A DNA stretch of 64,000 bases, taken from contig NZ_JABBFR010000003.1 of NCBI RefSeq assembly GCF_018494065.1, positions 62,001 through 126,000 on the forward strand. Reading direction: 5' to 3'. Position 1 is the stretch's first letter. The number at the start of each line of letters is the position of its first letter. The position numbers and the translations under genes were made by a program. The stretch is from Rosenbergiella gaditana (GTDB lineage: Bacteria; Pseudomonadota; Gammaproteobacteria; Enterobacterales; Enterobacteriaceae). Below are positions 46,391 through 56,392 of the stretch, piece by piece. Below the pieces are notes generated by a model that was not told the DNA's origin, made no database searches, and was given only the letters and a program-made list of their open reading frames with translations.

Positions 46391-47395
46391 CTATTTTATG
46401 TATGGGGACTGGTCATTAGAAAAAATTATTTTTTTAAATAAATAGCCACTATTAGACAAATCTTTCGGATACCATTTATCGCCCATAAAATAACAATCCC
46501 CGTTGAACTCAAAATAATTAGAACCTTGTGATTGAAAAGTAGTATTTATATTTTTCGCATCAGTTCCTTTAACAAAATCCCCAATATTTTTCCAATAACC
46601 AAAGACTTTGTCTGCTGTAAACAACCTAGCTCTATTAGGTTTCCAACCAGTTGTTCCTGAAGCTACAAGATAGTACTTCCCTTCATTAAAAAACATAACT
46701 GGTGCTTCATTATAGCCTCCAGGTTGTACTCTAATATATTTTCCCGTTGTATGTGTATAGTCTTGAGACAATAAAGATATGGATAAAGTCAAATTGTCTT
46801 CACTCGAAGATATTAAATAGGCATTGTCATTACGATCCTTAAAGATAGTAATATCTCTAGACATCTGCCCGATGTTTGAATGGTCTTTATTTACTTTATT
46901 TGCTAACTTACTACCTACATAATTACCATTAATTGGGTGACTCCTAGCATTAATACGAGAAGCATAGAGAAATTTATACGGCCCAGATATATCATTCGAC
47001 GAAGCAACACCAACTTTAGCAGTTTTGTAGTTACTACTGACTTCCTCAACATGAAACCACATGACGAACTTATTAGTTGAACTATTATATACTATTTTTG
47101 GCCTTTCGATAAAAAAACTATGACTCTTGGGTTCTATTTCATTAGATTTAAATATTACTCCTAGATATCGCCATTTTTTCAAATCTTTGGATTGATATAA
47201 AGAGACACCAGATTCGTTACCTTTAATACGGTTTTCTCCATACCAATAATACTTATTTTTATATTGAAGTATACCACCACCATGTGCATTTATATAATTA
47301 TTATTTTCATCTTTTAAATTTATATTTGAATCATCCGCACCACAACAACATGAAAATAATATAAAAAAAATGGGATAAATAAGTTTTTTATACAT
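46391..47395 (-). CDS. GH43-like glycoside hydrolase lipoprotein inside the polysaccharide locus
   Basis: The 334 residues begin with an export signal MYKKLIYPIFFILFSCCCGA containing several Cys residues that could serve as a lipobox. A five-bladed-propeller-like hydrolase domain follows. The segment INAHGGGILQYKNKYYWYGE is characteristic of GH43 (subfamily 24-like) enzymes, and repeated blades contain SKDLKKWRYLG, YNEAPVMFFNEGKYYLV and FGYWKNIGDF. Such enzymes hydrolyse arabino- or galacto-configured glycans. It overlaps the upstream glycosyltransferase gene by 8 bp, so it is an integral operon member. It would act in the periplasm or at the surface, perhaps trimming or depolymerising the polymer. 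Substrate not established. Confidence 0.7.
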   Translation of the reverse strand: MYKKLIYPIFFILFSCCCGADDSNINLKDENNNYINAHGGGILQYKNKYYWYGENRIKGNESGVSLYQSKDLKKWRYLGVIFKSNEIEPKSHSFFIERPKIVYNSSTNKFVMWFHVEEVSSNYKTAKVGVASSNDISGPYKFLYASRINARSHPINGNYVGSKLANKVNKDHSNIGQMSRDITIFKDRNDNAYLISSSEDNLTLSISLLSQDYTHTTGKYIRVQPGGYNEAPVMFFNEGKYYLVASGTTGWKPNRARLFTADKVFGYWKNIGDFVKGTDAKNINTTFQSQGSNYFEFNGDCYFMGDKWYPKDLSNSGYLFKKIIFSNDQSPYIK

Positions 47396-48551
47396 GTTTA
47401 CTTAAGCCCTTTTCATAAATTCTTTTTATCTCGGTATTATATATTGAGGGATCGTGATACTTCTTTATTCTCGAAAGTGATGAAATCCCTTTGTTATGAA
47501 TAATAGTTTTGTTATTAATAACTTCTAGAATACACCTTCTTATTCCAGCCACTAATAACTCTTGATTCAAATCACGATCAGTTTCATTTTTTATTTTGAT
47601 ACTTCCTAGATTATCCTTAGTTGTCTCAATAATCCACCCGGTATCATCATTATTTATTTCAGTTAATGCACGTACATCTGAAGTAATAACAGGGCAACCA
47701 GAGGCCTGAAACTCTAATACAGAATATCCAAAAGTATCAGCCCATGTGGGTAATAATCCAACATGGGATTTCATCATCAAGTCCAAAATACCACTATTAC
47801 TGAGATTATTTATTACGTTTAAACATTGATATTTTTCGATCAATGATTCTATATGTTTAAAAAAAACCTCATCATACTGGAAATTCCCTAATGCATAATT
47901 ATACTTTCTGTTAATGTCACCAACTAGCGTAAGACATACTTTTCGCGGATCAATTTCATTAGAACGTAATAACTTATCGAAGGCTAGAACTATTTCAGCC
48001 CCACCTTTTCTATAGAAGTCTTTACCAACAAATAAGAAATTAATAACATCAGAGCTTCTTTCTCTGATAGAATTAATATCGGCCAATGGAATTTGCGGAG
48101 GAAATATAACATGAGTTTTCCCCATAATCTTATCTTTTATTTCTGGATAATGATTAAGTATAGTCTCCTGAATTTTTCGAGTGCATTCAGAGATAGGTAA
48201 TACAGCCAAGCAATTATTAGCGGCAATTTTTATTAGATATTCTTCAATTAATTTGTTTGAACTTAAATTATTGAGGTCTTTGAATAGACCAACAAATCTT
48301 GGAAGCATAGTTTCGAATGTTACGACCCAATTTTTATTGGTACAGCATATATAATTGAAAGTATGATATAAATCGACCTTAAAATCTACAATAGGCTTAT
48401 ATACGTAATCAAGTTGAATTTTATTGATTAAAGGTAATTTTTTTAAATATGCATTGTAGTTGTTCTTGTTAAGGTTTACATATGAATATTCTCTATTTGT
48501 GGTAATACATCTTTTTTCTGGATAATCATCTCTAACAATTCCTATTTTCAT
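47388..48551 (-). CDS. Glycosyltransferase family 4
   Basis: The 387-residue GT-B enzyme has in its C-terminal half NFLFVGKDFYRKGGAEIVLA, VCLTLVGDI and the nucleotide-sugar-binding E-x7-E-like element FGYSVLEFQASGCPVITSDV. The N-terminal half is divergent, with DLYHTFNYICC. It is expected to be cytoplasmic and to add one sugar to the lipid-linked intermediate. It lies between a GT2 gene (7-bp gap) and the GH43-like gene (8-bp overlap). AT-rich. Sugar unknown. Confidence 0.83.
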   Translation of the reverse strand: MKIGIVRDDYPEKRCITTNREYSYVNLNKNNYNAYLKKLPLINKIQLDYVYKPIVDFKVDLYHTFNYICCTNKNWVVTFETMLPRFVGLFKDLNNLSSNKLIEEYLIKIAANNCLAVLPISECTRKIQETILNHYPEIKDKIMGKTHVIFPPQIPLADINSIRERSSDVINFLFVGKDFYRKGGAEIVLAFDKLLRSNEIDPRKVCLTLVGDINRKYNYALGNFQYDEVFFKHIESLIEKYQCLNVINNLSNSGILDLMMKSHVGLLPTWADTFGYSVLEFQASGCPVITSDVRALTEINNDDTGWIIETTKDNLGSIKIKNETDRDLNQELLVAGIRRCILEVINNKTIIHNKGISSLSRIKKYHDPSIYNTEIKRIYEKGLSKHV

Positions 48552-48558
48552 TATTCAT

Positions 48559-49431
48559 TCACTTCATTTTTGATAAAATTAAAAATATAAAGTCTCTCTT
48601 ACTCAAGATAGTGGACAATATGAAATTACTTAAAAAGGTATAAAAACGTTTAAATCCGAACATTTTATTTGTCAACTTAAATGCCTTATAAGCATAATAA
48701 TCCTTTTTGACCAAATATCTTGACATTTCTGAAAGCCAAAAATATGAATATGATATATTCTCTCCCTTAATACTTACGGGCCGATCATCGATATGATATT
48801 CTGATAATGTATCACGTATCATAATAAATTTGCATCCATATGCATTTAACCTAATACAAAGATCATAATCCTGATGCCTAACAAACTTCTCGTTAAAATT
48901 TATTTTTTCTAAAATACTTTTGTGGATTAATAGCGTACTAGTTTGGATAAATCCAGCACAACCAAATAAATAATTAGCCATGGTTTCCTTATCTGGGAGG
49001 AATTCCCTCAAAGGCATAATCTTTATTACCTCATTATTTTTCACAATTGAAACCTTTGAATAATATATATTATTATTAGAACCAACTGAGTTTGAAACAT
49101 TATTCTTATAAATCTCAAGTTTATTAGGTAGCCATGTATCATCTGCATCTAAAAAACAGATATAATCATTAACCGAAATATTTATTCCTTTATTCCTGGC
49201 CCCCGCACCATTAAGCTTAATATCAGATTTAAAAAAATTGATATTCAATCCTTTGTTTGTATAAATTGAAACTATATCTTCTAATTTATCAACGTCATTT
49301 GATAAATCATCAACAATTATTACTTCAAAAAATTTATAAGTTTGAAAAATCAAACTATCCAGCGTTCTAATTATTGTTTGAGAAGCATTGTACGCCGGAA
49401 TTATAACTGAAAAATTAATATTATTTTTCAT
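48559..49431 (-). CDS. Glycosyltransferase family 2
   Basis: From ATG 49431, preceded by GAGGT, the 290-residue GT-A enzyme starts MKNNINFSVIIPAYNASQTI, has ARNKGINISVNDYICFLDAD with DTW (DxD metal site) and FVRHQDYDLCIRLNAYGCKF. A GTG one codon upstream is an alternative start. It is compactly arranged between wzy and the GT4 gene. AT-rich; donor unknown. Confidence 0.87.
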   Translation of the reverse strand: MKNNINFSVIIPAYNASQTIIRTLDSLIFQTYKFFEVIIVDDLSNDVDKLEDIVSIYTNKGLNINFFKSDIKLNGAGARNKGINISVNDYICFLDADDTWLPNKLEIYKNNVSNSVGSNNNIYYSKVSIVKNNEVIKIMPLREFLPDKETMANYLFGCAGFIQTSTLLIHKSILEKINFNEKFVRHQDYDLCIRLNAYGCKFIMIRDTLSEYHIDDRPVSIKGENISYSYFWLSEMSRYLVKKDYYAYKAFKLTNKMFGFKRFYTFLSNFILSTILSKRDFIFLILSKMK

Positions 49432-49443
49432 CACAACCTCTAA

Positions 49444-50685
49444 TTAATATCTATTCTGTAGTTTACTTATAACATCAAGTAAGTTATCACTGAGTGAGGC
49501 TGTAAAGTCACCAAAATAAAGAATTTCTGTTCGATGATAAATAATATATAAATTAAAAACCCAAGATACAATCATAATAATAAATAGAAGCATGACTTTT
49601 ACTTTACTATCGGTGATACTTTTCAAAGATATAGAGAAGAATAATAATCCAATTGGCACTATAGCAAATGAATATCTATTGCTTATCTCTTCGAATGTCG
49701 ATGTAAAAAAGAAACAACAAACAAATACGACAAAAATATTCCTTACTATTTTAATGTAATATTCATTTCTCTTATCTTCAGGCTGCATGAGATTGCTTAA
49801 TTCAACAATAAATATAAAAAAGAGCGACATAATCACCCTACTTTTATAATCTACTCCAAAATTGTCGCCTCCGTAAGAATTAACCCTTACTAGAAAGAAA
49901 CTTCCTAAACTTGAGAGCTTAGTAAGAAGAAATGGCAATACATAAGCACCAAAAAAATATGATACTGAATACAAAAACACTGATAGTTTCAAAGTAAAAT
50001 TATTGAATCTATTTATGAATAATAAAAAAGGAGCATATATTATTGATGAATAGTGACTAAGGCAGGCTAATAATGTATATAAATACTTTCTTTTTGAATA
50101 AGAGAAAGCTAGCGCTAATACTATAAAAGTAAAAGAGATACCCTGCCTGATTGTATTTGAATAAAAGCTTGCGAAAATGTATTGACTAAAGAAAAGTGTA
50201 ATTGCAACAGGAGCGTATTTCTTGGCTATGACTTTGAACCCTAAATAAAGAGCAGATACATAAATTAAAAATATAAATATAAATGCTGAATTATTCACTC
50301 CAAAAATATCGGAAGACAATTTCATTGAAAAGTATGAAATAAAATCAAATCCACGATAAGATATAAGCCAATCCAGTAAACTTTTAGAATGATTTTCAAG
50401 CATGTATTGATAGTAAACGAACTTATCATTCCCAGTGGTATCACCGAAGATTGGTTTCGTACCTACCGAAATTGTTGCTACAAACAAAAAAGAAGATATA
50501 AAAAAAAACTCAGATACTATATATTTCCTTCTACTTTTAATCAACGGCATAGCAGATGCCAAAAGAATAGTCAAGAATAAAGAACTATAATAAGGATTAA
50601 AAAAGAAAATACATAAAAATAATATAAAAAATATTACAAAAGGATTTTTATTCATCAAAGCTATCACCTTAATAAGGAGTTTCAT
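49444..50685 (-). CDS. wzy: Wzy, EpsG-type polysaccharide polymerase
   Basis: The 413-residue membrane protein has about ten hydrophobic helices and a large loop that includes DTTGNDKFVYYQYMLENHSK. The EpsG-family region follows with SQYIFASFYSNTIRQGISFT and YLYTLLACLSHYSSIIYAPF. Wzy joins repeat units in the periplasm. It overlaps the preceding glycosyltransferase stop by 4 bp. No other polymerase candidate exists in the locus, which supports the role. Very AT-rich. Confidence 0.85.
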   Translation of the reverse strand: MKLLIKVIALMNKNPFVIFFILFLCIFFFNPYYSSLFLTILLASAMPLIKSRRKYIVSEFFFISSFLFVATISVGTKPIFGDTTGNDKFVYYQYMLENHSKSLLDWLISYRGFDFISYFSMKLSSDIFGVNNSAFIFIFLIYVSALYLGFKVIAKKYAPVAITLFFSQYIFASFYSNTIRQGISFTFIVLALAFSYSKRKYLYTLLACLSHYSSIIYAPFLLFINRFNNFTLKLSVFLYSVSYFFGAYVLPFLLTKLSSLGSFFLVRVNSYGGDNFGVDYKSRVIMSLFFIFIVELSNLMQPEDKRNEYYIKIVRNIFVVFVCCFFFTSTFEEISNRYSFAIVPIGLLFFSISLKSITDSKVKVMLLFIIMIVSWVFNLYIIYHRTEILYFGDFTASLSDNLLDVISKLQNRY

Positions 50686-51491
50686 TTCCTTAATAATTTT
50701 CTATCTAAGTTATAGATCAATGATAATATTCTCCAAGGAAGTAATCTAGTACTCAACCTAATTGTCGAGTAATATAATAAATTGATCAATGGATAGATTC
50801 TCATGCGATGTTTTAACTTAAATAGTTGAATTTCACTTTTTATATATTCTAGACCTCTTCTCCTTTTTACCATATTAGGATTAACTCTTACTAGAAGCAG
50901 CCTTTCTTTGAGATTTTGAATTATAAGCTTATTTTCAATTGCCCTTAGCCACAGGTTATAATCTTCCATGTATAAATGATGCATATAACTTCCAATATTG
51001 AGTATTTTCTCTTTTTTGAACACAACACTCATATGGTTAATAGGGTTCTTGTAAATACATGCACTTATTATACTTTCATAAGTATCTGGAACGTCTTTAT
51101 TACGCCTTTTCGAACCATCGAATTCAATCACTGAAGAACCTAGGATATCTATATCGTTATTTGCTATCACGGGAATCTGTTTAATAAATCTATCGTTGAA
51201 ACAAATATCGTCCGTATCCATTCTAGCAACTAACTCATATCTACAAAATCTTAAACCGTAGTTTAAAGCTTCGCCAAGCCCAACATTTTTTTCAATTTTA
51301 ATAATTTTTATGGGTAGCGATATTGAATACTTTTTTATTACTGCATCTAATTCTTGATTTATAAATCCGTCGTATACAACTATAATCTCCGTAGCTTGTA
51401 GTGTTTGTGATGCCAAACTACTTAGACATCTATCTAAAAAGCTAGGATCTTCCCTATCATATAAAGACATAAGTACTGAAAATTCATACAT
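50682..51491 (-). CDS. Glycosyltransferase family 2, AmsE-like
   Basis: The 269-residue GT-A enzyme begins MYEFSVLMSLYDREDPSFLD, then RCLSSLASQTLQ, with YELVARMDTDDICFNDRF as metal-binding motif and MEDYNLWLRAIENKL later. This pattern is that of AmsE-type transferases of amylovoran and colanic acid clusters. AAGGAG lies about ten bases before the start; a GTG one codon upstream is an alternative. The start overlaps the end of the GT14-like gene and its stop overlaps the wzy start. Confidence 0.85.
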   Translation of the reverse strand: MYEFSVLMSLYDREDPSFLDRCLSSLASQTLQATEIIVVYDGFINQELDAVIKKYSISLPIKIIKIEKNVGLGEALNYGLRFCRYELVARMDTDDICFNDRFIKQIPVIANNDIDILGSSVIEFDGSKRRNKDVPDTYESIISACIYKNPINHMSVVFKKEKILNIGSYMHHLYMEDYNLWLRAIENKLIIQNLKERLLLVRVNPNMVKRRRGLEYIKSEIQLFKLKHRMRIYPLINLLYYSTIRLSTRLLPWRILSLIYNLDRKLLRK

Positions 51492-52299
51492 CACTTTTTA
51501 AAAACTCCTTGAATTTCTCACTATCTACTTTGCGAGCAAACCAAAAACCACGCTCTTTGGCATTGCATATTTCTTCAATTGATAACATTTCAGGACTTGA
51601 CTTACCTTTTATAAACTTTATAAATCGTCTATTATCGGTCGATTTATAATTAAACTTTTTAAACAAAATCTGAAAAGCATGTTCATCAGCACATGCAATT
51701 TTTCTAAATGAATTAAAAAAACCGTTTTCATAATTATCAAGAATAATTTCCGTATGTGCTCTAGTAAATGAAAACCATTGAGAACCGTAAGCATAGTCCT
51801 TAACATCTAATTTTGTAAATTTCAATCTATTACCTAATACTCTCAAGATTCTATTTATAATTCTTCCAGGTATTGTTCTAATTAAATTAGTATCTACGTG
51901 AGGTGCTTGGATATTGAGTCGCCAATAACTATCTGTTTTATCACCAATTTCCAAATATAATTCATTTCCATTATCTCCCCAACACTTCTCCATTGATACA
52001 AAAGATGTAAGTGGAAGACAATCGCCACTAATTAGATGAAAAAAATTTATACTTTCGAAACTATATGCTTTTTTTATCAAAAGCAATGTAGCTTCTATCT
52101 GACTGAAGCCTCCCCAATAAACATTTACTGGGTCATCTAATATAATTACATTATTAAGGTTATCAAAAGAATTTTTTTCGTAAACGATTCCACATTTTTT
52201 GTCGAAGTGAATAATAAAAACAACATTCTCATTATATTTAAATAAATCATAAAAGTGATCTATTTTTTTATGTGTTTGAATTAAAACAGCAGTTTTCAT
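51484..52299 (-). CDS. Glycosyltransferase family 14-like (core-2/I-branching type)
   Basis: The family-like start MKTAVLIQTHKKIDHFYDLF at 52299 gives 271 residues; an upstream ATG at 52320 inside wbaP would add seven. Diagnostic parts are the segment FFHLISGDCLPLTSF, the motif YAYGSQWFSFTRAHTEIILD and an acidic segment ACADEHAFQILF. Bacterial GT14 members transfer N-acetylglucosamine or xylose-type sugars, but the donor cannot be predicted. It follows wbaP directly and is probably one of the first transferases to act. Confidence 0.82.
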   Translation of the reverse strand: MKTAVLIQTHKKIDHFYDLFKYNENVVFIIHFDKKCGIVYEKNSFDNLNNVIILDDPVNVYWGGFSQIEATLLLIKKAYSFESINFFHLISGDCLPLTSFVSMEKCWGDNGNELYLEIGDKTDSYWRLNIQAPHVDTNLIRTIPGRIINRILRVLGNRLKFTKLDVKDYAYGSQWFSFTRAHTEIILDNYENGFFNSFRKIACADEHAFQILFKKFNYKSTDNRRFIKFIKGKSSPEMLSIEEICNAKERGFWFARKVDSEKFKEFLKSDV

Positions 52300-52306
52300 A
52301 GATGTA

Positions 52307-53713
52307 TTAATATGCTCCATCCCTTTTTAATACGACTGATACTGTCTTAAATAAGATAGCGATATCGTTCCACATAGACCAATTTTTAACATACCAAGCG
52401 TCAAAATATACGCGGGTTTCATAATCTACGTCGGATCGTCCGCTAACCTGCCACAAACCTGTCATGCCTGGTTTACTCATTAGGTAATAATCAACTTGGT
52501 CATGATAACGTTCTAACTCTTCATGGATAATCGGCCTTGGTCCAACTAGGCTCATCTCACCCTTCAATACGTTAAATAGCTGGGGGAGCTCATCCATACT
52601 GGTACGGCGTAATAAATGTCCAATTTTTGTAATACGAGGATCATTTTTCAGTTTAAAGGTTTCGTCCCATTCGGCTTTAGCTTCTGGGTCGTTAGCTAAA
52701 AGATCCGCCAATAATTCTTTCGAATTTACGGCCATAGAACGAAACTTTAAACATTTAAATGGGATACCATTCTTTCCGATTCGCTCGTGTCCATAAATTG
52801 CTGGACCACCATCTTTTTTTACTTTACGACTAATGAATAATAGAATAGGTGATAACATAAGGATTATCATTATCGATGCAAAAATATCAAAGCAACGTTT
52901 CAAAATCCTCGAGGGCCATTTGGCTAAGCTTTGATGCACTCTAAATATCATTACTTCGTGACTGAAAATAAAGGACATATCTGTATTATCTAGTGGCATA
53001 CCACGCAATGTGGGAATGACTGAGACATAACGATAACCATTAAGCATTAACTGCTGTAACCAAGCATTACGTAACTCGCTTTCGTCGCTTTCCACCGCAA
53101 TAATAAACTGCATACGCTTATCGACTTTTTTCGTTAACTCTTGTGGAAGTTCATGGCTAACAGGAATTCCATTAATGATGCTAATATTATCGTTAGACTT
53201 ACCGACAAATTGTATTGTTTTAAACCCTAGATTTTTTTCGCTAGCAATTGCTTTATAGGCTTCCTGGGCGTTAGGGCCTGAGCCAATAATTATGGTATCT
53301 CGTTGCCAAGTACCCGCTTTATTGAGAATAAATTTTGTAACTGCTCGCATGACTGGCACTAATAGTGCAATCAAGCACCACATGATTACCCAAGTAAATC
53401 TAGACAGATTCCATTGTGTAAAAGCAATAATAGCTATTTCAAAGACTGAAAATATAACTATTGTTCTTAAAACTTCCTTTAATTCAAACCAGAATGTTTT
53501 GCGATAGAAATAATGTCTCAAACGCATACCATACCAGCCGATACAACAGATTGATATCAACCAGTGAAGATGATGCCAATTATTTATATTCTCATTAGAA
53601 ATTCTATCATTGCCAAAAACAGCTTCTGCTAAATATAGACTAATTACTAAACTGAATAAATCAGACAGTATCAATCCGCCGCTTACCAGCAGATTTCGGG
53701 ATAATCTTGTCAT
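52307..53713 (-). CDS. wbaP: WbaP/AmsG-type undecaprenyl-phosphate galactose phosphotransferase
   Basis: This initiating enzyme transfers a sugar-1-phosphate, usually galactose, to undecaprenyl phosphate. The 468 residues have N-terminal membrane helices, a CoA-binding-like central domain (DTIIIGSGPNAQEAYKAIAS) and the C-terminal sugar transferase domain with KCLKFRSMAVNS, LRRTSMDELPQLFNVLKGEM, SLVGPRP and MSKPGMTGLWQVSGRSDVDY. It follows wzc by 65 bp. The order wzi-wza-wzb-wzc-wbaP is that of group 1 capsules. Galactose rather than glucose is inferred from the family. Confidence 0.93.
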   Translation of the reverse strand: MTRLSRNLLVSGGLILSDLFSLVISLYLAEAVFGNDRISNENINNWHHLHWLISICCIGWYGMRLRHYFYRKTFWFELKEVLRTIVIFSVFEIAIIAFTQWNLSRFTWVIMWCLIALLVPVMRAVTKFILNKAGTWQRDTIIIGSGPNAQEAYKAIASEKNLGFKTIQFVGKSNDNISIINGIPVSHELPQELTKKVDKRMQFIIAVESDESELRNAWLQQLMLNGYRYVSVIPTLRGMPLDNTDMSFIFSHEVMIFRVHQSLAKWPSRILKRCFDIFASIMIILMLSPILLFISRKVKKDGGPAIYGHERIGKNGIPFKCLKFRSMAVNSKELLADLLANDPEAKAEWDETFKLKNDPRITKIGHLLRRTSMDELPQLFNVLKGEMSLVGPRPIIHEELERYHDQVDYYLMSKPGMTGLWQVSGRSDVDYETRVYFDAWYVKNWSMWNDIAILFKTVSVVLKRDGAY

Positions 53714-53778
53714 AAATTCCTCACCACAGAGCTGTAGCGAAAATAGTTACCCCCCACTTTAGCAGGGGGAGGGAAGGG

Positions 53779-55944
53779 TTATTTTTTATCGTCGTAGCTA
53801 TAACCGTAATGACTATACCCGTAGCCATAGTAAGAGCTGGCTTTTTTCACTACGCCGTTAAGGATACAGCCCTTCACTTCAATGCCGCTCTGCTCGAAAC
53901 GCTGAATACTCACTTCCATCTCTTTAGCAGTATTCTCTTCAAAACGAGCAACTAATAGAGTGGTACCGACATAGCGACCAATTACTGCTGCATCAGTGAC
54001 TGCCAGAATCGGAGGTGTATCAACTAATACGATATCGTAATGTTCGCTCGCCCAATTTAATAGCTGTTGAAAGCGGCTATGCATCAGTAATTCAGACGGG
54101 TTAGGCGGGGTCTTACCACGGGCAATAAAATCAAAATTTGCTCCGCTAACTGATTTAATCCCCTGCTCGATACTGGATTTACCGGAAAGAATATCGGATA
54201 AGCCATGCTCTAAGGATTGATTAAATATCTGATGCGAATAACCTTTACGCATATCAGCATCAATAAACAATACCTTATGTTCACCCTGCGCTAAGACTGC
54301 TGCCAAGTTAGTGGTAATAAAGGTTTTTCCGGCATTGGGGCTAGCACCGGAGATCATTAACACGTTATTACTGGCTTCCATCATCGCGAAGTGCAAGCTA
54401 GTACGCAGGCTACGTATCGCTTCGATAGCTAAGTCTGCCGGGTTATCTACCGCTAAGAAGCTGAGGTTCTCTTTTTGTTTATTCTTCCTCGACTTAATGC
54501 CTTTCGGTTGTTGTTTAGCCATCCATTCTGAAACCGGAACACTGGCATAAACATTAATACCTAACTCTTCGAGTTGTTCTGGAGATTCAATACCGCGACG
54601 TAGAAAGACTCTTAATAAAACCAAGCCCACTGAAATAAACCCACCAAGTACAGTACCAATTAAAACCACTAATACTTTTTTCGGCTTCACTGGCTTAGGT
54701 GCCGTTACAGCTTCGTCAATAATACGCACATTTCCAATTGCGCTATTTTTCGCGATACTCAACTCTTGCTGACGATTAAGTAACTGCATATAGACTGCAC
54801 GCCCGGACTCCACATCACGACTTAATTTAAGTACCTGTTGTTGAGTAGCTGGCATGGCAGAAACTTGTTTATTTAGCTTGGCTTTTTCCTGCTCTAACGT
54901 TTTACGCTTTTGTAAAAGAGCAATATAGGTTGGATGGTCTTTAGTATAAAGTTGTGAAACTTCTGCCTCACGGAATGTTAATTGATTTAATTGATTATCG
55001 ACATTTACAATCTGGTCTAAAGCAGAACGTGCCTGCAAATTTAGATCTACCGAGTCACTTTGTTTTCGATAAGAACTCAATTTGTTTTCGGCATCATCTA
55101 ACTGGCTGCGTACCTGCGGCAGTTGTTTTTCTAAGAAGTCTAAGCTTTTACTATCTTGTGCCGCTTGGCGGGCAATATTCTGCGCTAAATAATTTTCACT
55201 AATACTTTGTAGTTCACTTTGTGCTAACTGGGGATTAGGATCTGTGAGCGTAAGATTAAGCATACCAGTATCTTTACCCTGATCCGCCGCTGCAAAAATT
55301 TGCTGCAAGTTAGTAATGGCATCGAGTCGAGTAATATAATTAACCGTAAATTGGGTTTCAGGGGCCGCCTCAATTTTATCTATCTGTAATGAGAGCCCTT
55401 TAGCTGTTATAGCTTGCCCAATTGTTCCTTTAATTTTATAACCGCCACCCTCAACCAAATAATGCTGCTGATCGACGACCGTTATTTTTAGCTCTGGGAC
55501 TTTCCCCTCTTGTTTAGCCACATAAATCCGACTGACGTAAATCTGCCCCGCCTGCTGTCCGGTTAAACGTGCCCAACCACGACCAAAAATTGGGAAATAT
55601 TTTTGTTGTACTTGCGCTTGTAGCGTTAAATCATCAACTGTCTTACCGATAATCATCCTTGATTGTAACAGGGCAATTTCAGGTGCGGAGACCGGTTGGC
55701 TGTCAGGTAACATCTGGCTAAGATTACTCAGTATCGAGTTACCCTGCTTTTGTTCAACCTGTATCAATGCATCGGCTTGGTAAATTGGCGTAGCAAATAG
55801 CGCATAGAGGATGGCTAAAAATGTAAATAAGCCAGTCACCGCAATAATTAATTTTTTATGATCGAGCAGTTCGCCGATTAAACGTCCTAAATCGATCTCA
55901 TCGGAATCTGGATTAGTGGGTTTATGTTGAATCACTGATGACAT
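53779..55944 (-). CDS. wzc: Wzc, polysaccharide co-polymerase tyrosine autokinase
   Basis: The 721-residue inner-membrane protein has an N-terminal Wzz domain with a first helix at about residues 32-52, a long periplasmic coiled coil and a second helix before the kinase. The cytoplasmic kinase has Walker A (SGASPNAGKTFITTNLAAVL), Walker A' (LFIDADMRKGYSHQ) and Walker B-like (IVLVDTPPILAVTDAAV) motifs. The C-terminal Tyr cluster (SSYYGYGYSHYGYSYDDKK) is phosphorylated in trans. Cycles of phosphorylation by Wzc and removal by Wzb control chain length and export with Wza. Confidence 0.96.
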   Translation of the reverse strand: MSSVIQHKPTNPDSDEIDLGRLIGELLDHKKLIIAVTGLFTFLAILYALFATPIYQADALIQVEQKQGNSILSNLSQMLPDSQPVSAPEIALLQSRMIIGKTVDDLTLQAQVQQKYFPIFGRGWARLTGQQAGQIYVSRIYVAKQEGKVPELKITVVDQQHYLVEGGGYKIKGTIGQAITAKGLSLQIDKIEAAPETQFTVNYITRLDAITNLQQIFAAADQGKDTGMLNLTLTDPNPQLAQSELQSISENYLAQNIARQAAQDSKSLDFLEKQLPQVRSQLDDAENKLSSYRKQSDSVDLNLQARSALDQIVNVDNQLNQLTFREAEVSQLYTKDHPTYIALLQKRKTLEQEKAKLNKQVSAMPATQQQVLKLSRDVESGRAVYMQLLNRQQELSIAKNSAIGNVRIIDEAVTAPKPVKPKKVLVVLIGTVLGGFISVGLVLLRVFLRRGIESPEQLEELGINVYASVPVSEWMAKQQPKGIKSRKNKQKENLSFLAVDNPADLAIEAIRSLRTSLHFAMMEASNNVLMISGASPNAGKTFITTNLAAVLAQGEHKVLFIDADMRKGYSHQIFNQSLEHGLSDILSGKSSIEQGIKSVSGANFDFIARGKTPPNPSELLMHSRFQQLLNWASEHYDIVLVDTPPILAVTDAAVIGRYVGTTLLVARFEENTAKEMEVSIQRFEQSGIEVKGCILNGVVKKASSYYGYGYSHYGYSYDDKK

Positions 55945-55952
55945 AACGCTTC

Positions 55953-56390
55953 CTATTTATTACCCAGTTTTGTCGCCCAAGCCTGTGCCGCTTGCTCGAT
56001 TAATTGATAGACATGTTCAAAGGCTTCTTGACTTTGCCGATAGGGGTCAGGGATCTGTTTTCCTTTCAACCAATGCGCAAATAACATGGTTTTCCCTCTT
56101 GCCTCGGGTGCAATAGTCGATACCTCTTCCTGATGGTGCTTCTCCATCACCAAAATCAGGTCGTACTGCTGTGCCAGGTGGCGGGTAAACTGCTGCCCTT
56201 GGTGATCGGCTAAGTCGAGGTTATGTTTTTCTGCGACTAGAGATGCCGTTGCATCGGCCGCATGGCCCTTTAATGCGCCAGTGCCCGCCGAATCAATTTT
56301 TTTATTGGGGAGAAGTTGGCGTAATAGTCGTTCACCGGTGGGTGATCGGCAAATATTACCGGTACAGACCACAAGAATTGAATTAAACAT
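55953..56390 (-). CDS. wzb: Wzb, low-molecular-weight protein-tyrosine phosphatase
   Basis: The 145-residue phosphatase has the active-site loop VVCTGNICRSPTGERLLRQL (CX5R) and the acid residue in IPDPYRQSQEAFEHVYQLI. It dephosphorylates the Wzc tyrosine tail. It lies 2 bp after wza and 8 bp before wzc, the standard wza-wzb-wzc order. Confidence 0.96.
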   Translation of the reverse strand: MFNSILVVCTGNICRSPTGERLLRQLLPNKKIDSAGTGALKGHAADATASLVAEKHNLDLADHQGQQFTRHLAQQYDLILVMEKHHQEEVSTIAPEARGKTMLFAHWLKGKQIPDPYRQSQEAFEHVYQLIEQAAQAWATKLGNK

Positions 56391-56392
56391 AA

